Of a DNA stretch of 64,000 nt, positions 60,270 through 64,000 are shown piece by piece. The notes beneath the pieces are model-generated. The model saw nothing but the letters and a program-made list of their open reading frames with translations. It was not told the DNA's origin and searched no databases. The DNA lies in the NCBI RefSeq assembly GCF_014207965.1, contig NZ_JACHLM010000003.1, positions 186,001 to 250,000 on the forward strand. The letters run 5' to 3'. The DNA is from Brevundimonas bullata. GTDB lineage: Bacteria; Pseudomonadota; Alphaproteobacteria; Caulobacterales; Caulobacteraceae. Made by a program: the position numbers and the translations under genes. Each line of letters begins with the position of its first letter. Position 1 is the stretch's first letter.

Positions 60270-60740
60270 ATGACAACGCCATCCGTAACTACCGGCATGC
60301 TCATACGACGACCTGTCAGTGAGGTTTTCCAAGCCTTTACGGAACCGGGAGTCACATCATGGTTCTGGTTCACCCATGCCGACCGTCGCTTGACCGTGGG
60401 TTCAGAGGCGACCTGGACCTGGGGCATGTACGGCGTCTCAACGCGTGTCGCGGTCAAGGCGATGACTTCTGATCGCCGGATACTCATCGACTGGCATCTC
60501 GAAGACCACCCGTCCGAGATCGAAATACTGTTCGAGGAACGGGGCCGTTCAACCTGGGTCGAGATCATCAATCGCGGCTTTGAAGACACGGAGGACGGCA
60601 TGGCGGCCGCGCTTGACGCCAAGGAAGGCTTCGCCCTGGTCCTGGCCGGGGCCAAGCTTTGGCTGGAGCAGGCGATTGAACCCCGCTTCGTCCTCGATCG
60701 CTTCCCCGACCAGGTCCGCGAGGATTGGAAACTCCGCTAG
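60270..60740 (+). CDS. SRPBCC (START/AHSA1-like) domain protein
   Basis: 156 aa from the ATG at 60270. The helix-grip fold signature is visible: MLIRRPVSEVFQAFTEPGVT, FWFTHADRRLTVGSEATWTW, ILIDWHLEDHPSEIEILFEE, and the C-terminal long helix DAKEGFALVLAGAKLWLEQA. A hydrophobic-ligand-binding protein of unknown ligand. It lies alone behind an AT-rich promoter region (60140-60230), the least GC-rich stretch in this part of the window. Confidence 0.88.
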   Translation: MTTPSVTTGMLIRRPVSEVFQAFTEPGVTSWFWFTHADRRLTVGSEATWTWGMYGVSTRVAVKAMTSDRRILIDWHLEDHPSEIEILFEERGRSTWVEIINRGFEDTEDGMAAALDAKEGFALVLAGAKLWLEQAIEPRFVLDRFPDQVREDWKLR

Positions 60741-60793
60741 AGCCCCCGTCGCCTCCCCGGCGGCTTAGGCGACCGGCCCGGGCCATCAGGCCT

Positions 60794-61654
60794 TCATGAA
60801 GTCGATCGGCCCGACACCCCGGCGGCCTCGGCCACTGCCGCCTGCAGCTTCAGCGCCTGCACTGTCTCGCGCACGTCGTGGACGCGCACCATCCGCGCCC
60901 CGCGCCGCGCCCCTTCCAGCGCCAGGGCCAGCGAGCCGCCCAGCCGATCAGTCGCGGCGACAGCCGTCGCATCCACGCCCTGAATGACCCGCTTGCGGCT
61001 GGCGGCGTACAGCACCGGGAAGCCCAGATCGACCAGGGCCTCCAGCCGCGCCGTCAGGGTCAGGTTGTGCGCCGTCGTCTTGGCGAAGCCGATGCCGGGG
61101 TCCAGCCAGATCCTGTCGCGCGCCACCCCCGCCGCCATCGCCGCCTCGGCCCGCGCCGCCAGGTGGGCGACCACCTCGGCGACCACGTCGTCATAGCGCG
61201 GGTCGTCTTGCATGGTCTTGGGCGCCCCCTTCATGTGCATCAGCACCACGGCGCACCCCAGCTCGGCGGCGGTCGTCAGGCTGTCGTGATGATGGCTCAA
61301 GGCCGTCACGTCGTTCCACATCCTCGCCCCGGCCGCGACCGCCGCCCGGGCCACCCCCGGCTTCATGGTGTCGATGCTGATCATCCCGTCCCAGCGCGCC
61401 CGCAAGGCCGTGATCAGCGGCAGGGTCCGCGCGATCTCCTGATCCTCGCTGACCGGGTCCGAGCCGGGCCGCGTGCTCTCGCCGCCGATGTCCAGCACCT
61501 CCGCCCCCTGTTCGATCAGCCGCATCGCATGGGCCAGCGCCGCCTCCTGGGTCTCCAACTGGCCGCCGTCGGAAAAACTGTCGGGCGTCACATTGACGAT
61601 GCCCATCACAAGAGGGGGGGCCAGCGGCGGCTTCACGAGGGATTGAAGGTTCAT
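60794..61654 (-). CDS. folP: Dihydropteroate synthase
   Basis: 286 aa from the ATG at 61654; a longer frame upstream lacks support. Motifs: MGIVNVTPDSFSDGG, VLDIGGESTRPGSDPVSEDQE, ISIDTMKPGVA, MWNDVTALSHH, VVLMHMKGAPKTMQ, WLDPGIGFAKTTAHN, YAASRKRVIQ and VRVHDV at the end. It condenses p-aminobenzoate with dihydropterin pyrophosphate in folate synthesis and is the sulfonamide target. No adjacent folate genes. Confidence 0.97.
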   Translation of the reverse strand: MNLQSLVKPPLAPPLVMGIVNVTPDSFSDGGQLETQEAALAHAMRLIEQGAEVLDIGGESTRPGSDPVSEDQEIARTLPLITALRARWDGMISIDTMKPGVARAAVAAGARMWNDVTALSHHHDSLTTAAELGCAVVLMHMKGAPKTMQDDPRYDDVVAEVVAHLAARAEAAMAAGVARDRIWLDPGIGFAKTTAHNLTLTARLEALVDLGFPVLYAASRKRVIQGVDATAVAATDRLGGSLALALEGARRGARMVRVHDVRETVQALKLQAAVAEAAGVSGRSTS

Positions 61655-61784
61655 GCGACAAGAACTCCCGGGGCGCCGGTTTGACTTTCCGCGCGCTGAG
61701 GCCCAGCCTCTACCCACTATGGAACGTTTCGTCAGCCAGGCTCGACGCCTCACCCACGCGGGTCGCCGCGTCGAAGGCCTTTAA

Positions 61785-61819
61785 CCCGTAGCGGCCAGCT
61801 TGCTGTCGTCCGCTACGGG
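61785..61819 (+). other. Hairpin in the folP/rnk divergent region
   Basis: CCCGTAGCGG/CCGCTACGGG, a perfect 10-bp stem with a 15-base loop, followed 13 bases later by CTTTTTTCC. It lies upstream of folP and of the small acidic frame, reading as a possible terminator of a short transcript or an attenuator. No small RNA family recognised. Confidence 0.35.
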
Positions 61820-61889
61820 GCGCGTCGCTTCGCTTTTTTCCTAGTCTTCCATCAATCAGGATCGCGTTCGCCCATCGGCGCCCGCGAAC

Positions 61890-62069
61890 ATGCATGTCAT
61901 GACCCATCGTCAAGACGATCCCCAGGGCGACGCTGCGCCCGCGCGCAGCGCCGACATCCTGCCCTTCAGGCGTCCCGCGACGCCGCCGCCCGTCCCCTCG
62001 CCCGAGCCCGCGCCCCCCTATGACGACATAGGCGACGACGGCGACGACGACGGCCCCTCGGCCGCCTGA
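61890..62069 (+). CDS. Small Pro/Asp-rich frame upstream of the Rnk-like gene
   Basis: 59 codons from ATG 61890 (56 from the ATG at 61899). The product reads MHVMTHRQDDPQGDAAPARS, then ADILPFRRP, a Pro-rich run, and an Asp-rich end (DDIGDDGDDDGPSAA). Third codon positions are strongly G/C, as in real genes here. It ends 34 bases before the Rnk-like gene, on the same strand. No good ribosome site, so expression is uncertain. Confidence 0.4.
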   Translation: MHVMTHRQDDPQGDAAPARSADILPFRRPATPPPVPSPEPAPPYDDIGDDGDDDGPSAA

Positions 62070-62103
62070 TTCCTCTTCTTCCTTCTTCACATCGAGAACC
62101 GAC

Positions 62104-62535
62104 ATGACCACCGCCAAGACCCGCGGCCGCCCTCCGGCCCTGCCCGCCATCGTCCTCAGCCAGGAGGATTTCGACGCCCTGGATCGCCTGGTCGGCGATC
62201 TGCCCGGCGCCGGCCCCGCCGGCCTGCTGCAACAGGAGCTGGACCGCGCCAAGGTCTGCAAGGCCGCCGACCTGCCCAAGACCGCCGTCGGCCTGAACCG
62301 CTGGCTGCACTACGCTGATGAGCGCCACCCCGAGGTCCGCCGCGTCCAGCTGGTCCTGCCGCACCAGGCCGATATCGACGCGGGCCGCGTCTCGATCCTG
62401 TCGCACGTCGGCGCGGGCCTGATCGGCCTGACCGAAGGCCAGTCGATCAACTGGCCCGACCCGACCGGCGCCGTGCGCAAACTGACCCCCGTCCTGGTGG
62501 AAGACGCCGACCCGATCGAGTCCGTCGCCCACTGA
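62104..62535 (+). CDS. Rnk-like GreA/GreB-family transcription factor
   Basis: 143 aa. The C-terminal GreA/GreB FKBP-like domain is clear (RRVQLVLPHQADIDAGRVSI, LSHVGAGLIGLTEGQSINWP), preceded by NRWLHYADERHPE. The N-terminal part is short (LSQEDFDALDRLVGDLPG), as in Rnk (regulator of nucleoside diphosphate kinase), which lacks the long GreA coiled coil. It likely binds RNA polymerase near the secondary channel. An unusual C-residue (AKVCKAADLP) precedes the domain. Confidence 0.9.
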   Translation: MTTAKTRGRPPALPAIVLSQEDFDALDRLVGDLPGAGPAGLLQQELDRAKVCKAADLPKTAVGLNRWLHYADERHPEVRRVQLVLPHQADIDAGRVSILSHVGAGLIGLTEGQSINWPDPTGAVRKLTPVLVEDADPIESVAH

Positions 62536-62556
62536 AAGACGCTGCGCTGGTAAAGC

Positions 62557-62579
62557 CCTTCTCCCCTTGAGGGAGAAGG
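62557..62579 (+). terminator. Hairpin after the Rnk-like gene, part of a repeat-like element
   Basis: CCTTCTCCC-CTTGA-GGGAGAAGG, 22 bases after the stop codon, followed by GTGGCAGGCGCAGCCTGACG and GATGAGGG rather than a T-tract. This arrangement is a common dispersed extragenic repeat in Caulobacterales and lies between convergent genes. Confidence 0.55.
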
Positions 62580-62634
62580 TGGCAGGCGCAGCCTGACGGA
62601 TGAGGGATGTCAGCGCGCCCCTCTCCGGCGGCCC

Positions 62635-62940
62635 TCAGCCCTTCCGCCCGATCAACCCGCCCAGCGCCTCCAGATAGGCGGCGAACGCCGTCCGCCCCTG
62701 CGGCGTGATGGCGATCCGGGTCAGGGGCTTGTTGTTCACGAAGCTCTTGCTGATGGCGACATAGCCCGCCTCTTCCAGCTTCTTCAGGTGGACCGACAGA
62801 TTGCCCTGGGTCGCCTCCAGCACCGTCTTCAGCTCGGTGAAGTCCGCCGCCTCGACATCGGCCAGATAGACCATGATCCCCAGCCGCATGCGGCCGTGGA
62901 TGACCTCGTCGATCCGTCCAAAGTCGTCCGCCAGACCCAT
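62635..62940 (-). CDS. Winged-helix transcriptional regulator (HTH_34-like)
   Basis: 101 aa. RMRLGIMVYLADVEAADFTE opens the domain; the recognition region is LKTVLEATQGNLSVHLKKLE and the wing is SKSFVNNKPLTRIAITPQGR. This small single-domain family typically controls an adjacent membrane protein gene. It begins 4 bases after the stop of the membrane protein, so they are cotranscribed. Confidence 0.88.
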   Translation of the reverse strand: MGLADDFGRIDEVIHGRMRLGIMVYLADVEAADFTELKTVLEATQGNLSVHLKKLEEAGYVAISKSFVNNKPLTRIAITPQGRTAFAAYLEALGGLIGRKG

Positions 62941-62944
62941 GACG

Positions 62945-63583
62945 TCAGGCGGCCCTGGCGCCCGCGCGGGCGTCGCGGAACATGACCCAGCCCGGCAGGG
63001 CGAACAGCAGGAAGAGGGCGACGGTGCAGACCCCCAGATAGGCCATCGGCTGACGCACCAGCACGCCGAGGGCCACCGCCGTCACCCATCCGCCCAGCGA
63101 CACCGCCAGCATCCAGCCCTTCTTCTTCAGCACCCAGGCCACGTACCAGGCCGCCGCCTGCAGGGCGAAGACGATGGCGGCGTAATAGAGCCAGACAGCG
63201 AAGTCCTGATCCCGCACCGCGCCGACAGCAAAGACGATGACCACGGCGGCGTTGGCCATGCCGGTGGCGCTGAAGGCGGCGTTCGTCACCCGTGTCGCCA
63301 GCGGCCCCCGATTGGACGGCCCGGCCTTGCGGTCCTTCAGGATGGCCCAGGTCAGGACCGCCAGAAAGGCCGTGGTGATGCCGACCACAAAGATCAGATT
63401 GGCCAGATCGGGCCAGCGGATCAGGCCGATCACCTGCCCCACGTGGAACAGGCACTGGAGGCCGTACAGCAGGCCGCCCGCCAGATAGCAGATGGCCAGG
63501 GTCATGGGCGGCCGCCCGCTGCCCTCGACGATGGAGCGCATGAAGGCGAGGTCGGCTTCGGGCGTGCGGGACTTGTCGGTCAT
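62945..63583 (-). CDS. Integral membrane protein paired with winged-helix regulator
   Basis: 212 aa from the ATG at 63583 (MTDKSRTPEADLAFMRSIVE). Six hydrophobic helices follow, among them AICYLAGGLLYGLQCLFHVG, NLIFVVGITTAFLAVLTWAI and AAIVFALQAAAWYVAWVL. No catalytic motif. The AFMRSIVE start is typical of a small membrane-protein family that travels with HTH_34 regulators. Function unknown. Confidence 0.8.
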   Translation of the reverse strand: MTDKSRTPEADLAFMRSIVEGSGRPPMTLAICYLAGGLLYGLQCLFHVGQVIGLIRWPDLANLIFVVGITTAFLAVLTWAILKDRKAGPSNRGPLATRVTNAAFSATGMANAAVVIVFAVGAVRDQDFAVWLYYAAIVFALQAAAWYVAWVLKKKGWMLAVSLGGWVTAVALGVLVRQPMAYLGVCTVALFLLFALPGWVMFRDARAGARAA

Positions 63584-63647
63584 CGGGTGATTCCTGGCGC
63601 GACGCGGCGGCCCCCTTCGGATGGACGCAGCCGCCAAGGTTGGCAAG

Positions 63648-64000
63648 CTATTCGGCGGCGGCTTGGTGGGCGACCGGCGCAACCGGACGCGCCCTGCGCC
63701 ACGGCACGCGCCGCCCGTTCAGCCAGCGCCCCATCATCCCGTGGCGCACCATCAGCTCATAGCTGGCCAGGGACACGGCCATGACGCCGACTACGACGAC
63801 GGCCAGCTTGATCGGCCAGACCATGGCCCAGTCCTGCACCACCACCTGCGCCGCCATCACCAGCGGCAGATGGACAATGTAGATCCAGTAGGAGGCGTCG
63901 GCCAGATAGCGCCGCACCGCGCTATGCCCCGACCAGAACCTCAGCGCCAGTCCGACCACGGCGAACATGGAGGCGTAGGTCGCCACCCCGAACGCCGCCG
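63648..64000 (-). CDS. Acyltransferase 3 family membrane protein, 5' end outside window
   Basis: The frame is open to the window edge; only about 117 C-terminal residues are present. Membrane helices include YASMFAVVGLALRFW, ASYWIYIVHLPLVMAAQVVV and LAVVVVGVMAVSLASYELMV. YLADASYWIYIVHLPLV is the typical C-terminal motif of acyltransferase 3/OpgC-like proteins, which O-acylate surface glycans. The tail is basic and cytoplasmic. Confidence 0.85.
   Translation of the reverse strand, partial: AAFGVATYASMFAVVGLALRFWSGHSAVRRYLADASYWIYIVHLPLVMAAQVVVQDWAMVWPIKLAVVVVGVMAVSLASYELMVRHGMMGRWLNGRRVPWRRARPVAPVAHQAAAE

Overview
The window is a very GC-rich bacterial chromosome segment with dense gene packing, almost all genes in short operons joined by 1-4 base overlaps. 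It most likely comes from Caulobacterales, probably Brevundimonas or a close relative. The clues are a PleC/DivJ-type histidine kinase, clusters of GANTC (CcrM-type) sites in two promoter regions, an alphaproteobacterial SUV3-like helicase, a CarD/CdnL regulator, an EtfB-lysine-methyltransferase-like protein and the ccmI-ccmE-ccmF-ccmH cluster. The genus is an inference. No phage, plasmid, rRNA or CRISPR signal was seen.

Region by region. 1-1765: 3' part of an ABC-F ATPase. 1861-4824: two IPTL-CTERM surface proteins around a small secreted protein, then a DUF5694-like protein. 4998-7425: an operon of a MarR-like regulator, a serine hydrolase and a GNAT acetyltransferase, with a perfect 34-bp palindrome at its head and a truncated AraC-type remnant diverging from it. 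7518-7594: tRNA-Arg(CCT). 7878-17273: SUV3-like helicase, S4 protein, YceI, ferredoxin, CarD, HNH nuclease, ASCH protein, TRIC channel, AlkA-type glycosylase, JmjC oxygenase and GluQ-RS. 17557-25716: cold-shock protein, extensin-like protein, two serine hydrolases, PPK2, a membrane protein, AraC regulator, DUF4287 protein, UbiA and a DUF3298 lipoprotein. 25896-32272: alpha/beta hydrolase, XRE/membrane pair, methyltransferase, FMN reductase, PncB and a Kef-type antiporter. 32404-39306: CBS protein, a hypothetical, the PleC-like kinase, an orphan secreted protein, and an ECF sigma / anti-sigma / metal-sensor-like set next to an EF-hand protein. 39371-46527: HtrA protease, response regulator, DUF559 nuclease-like gene, histidine kinase and GlnE, all reading leftward. 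46796-51977: cytochrome c maturation genes and an unknown gene. 52066-57131: LemA module and a PepSY/response regulator/kinase operon. 57395-64000: small periplasmic protein, nucleotidyltransferase-like protein, ThiD, SugE, SRPBCC protein, FolP, Rnk-like factor, winged-helix/membrane pair and a truncated acyltransferase.

Most genes are housekeeping or envelope functions. The observation most worth following is the DUF559 gene wedged between a response regulator and its kinase, enclosed by two inverted copies of a ~64-bp repeat, which looks like a small mobile cassette. Others are a swapped 19:56 tertiary pair in the tRNA, the 34-bp palindrome, two GANTC-rich promoters, a shared operator-like motif around the XRE gene, and a LemA-linked two-gene membrane module. 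Intergenic repeats with inverted arms sit mainly where genes converge.
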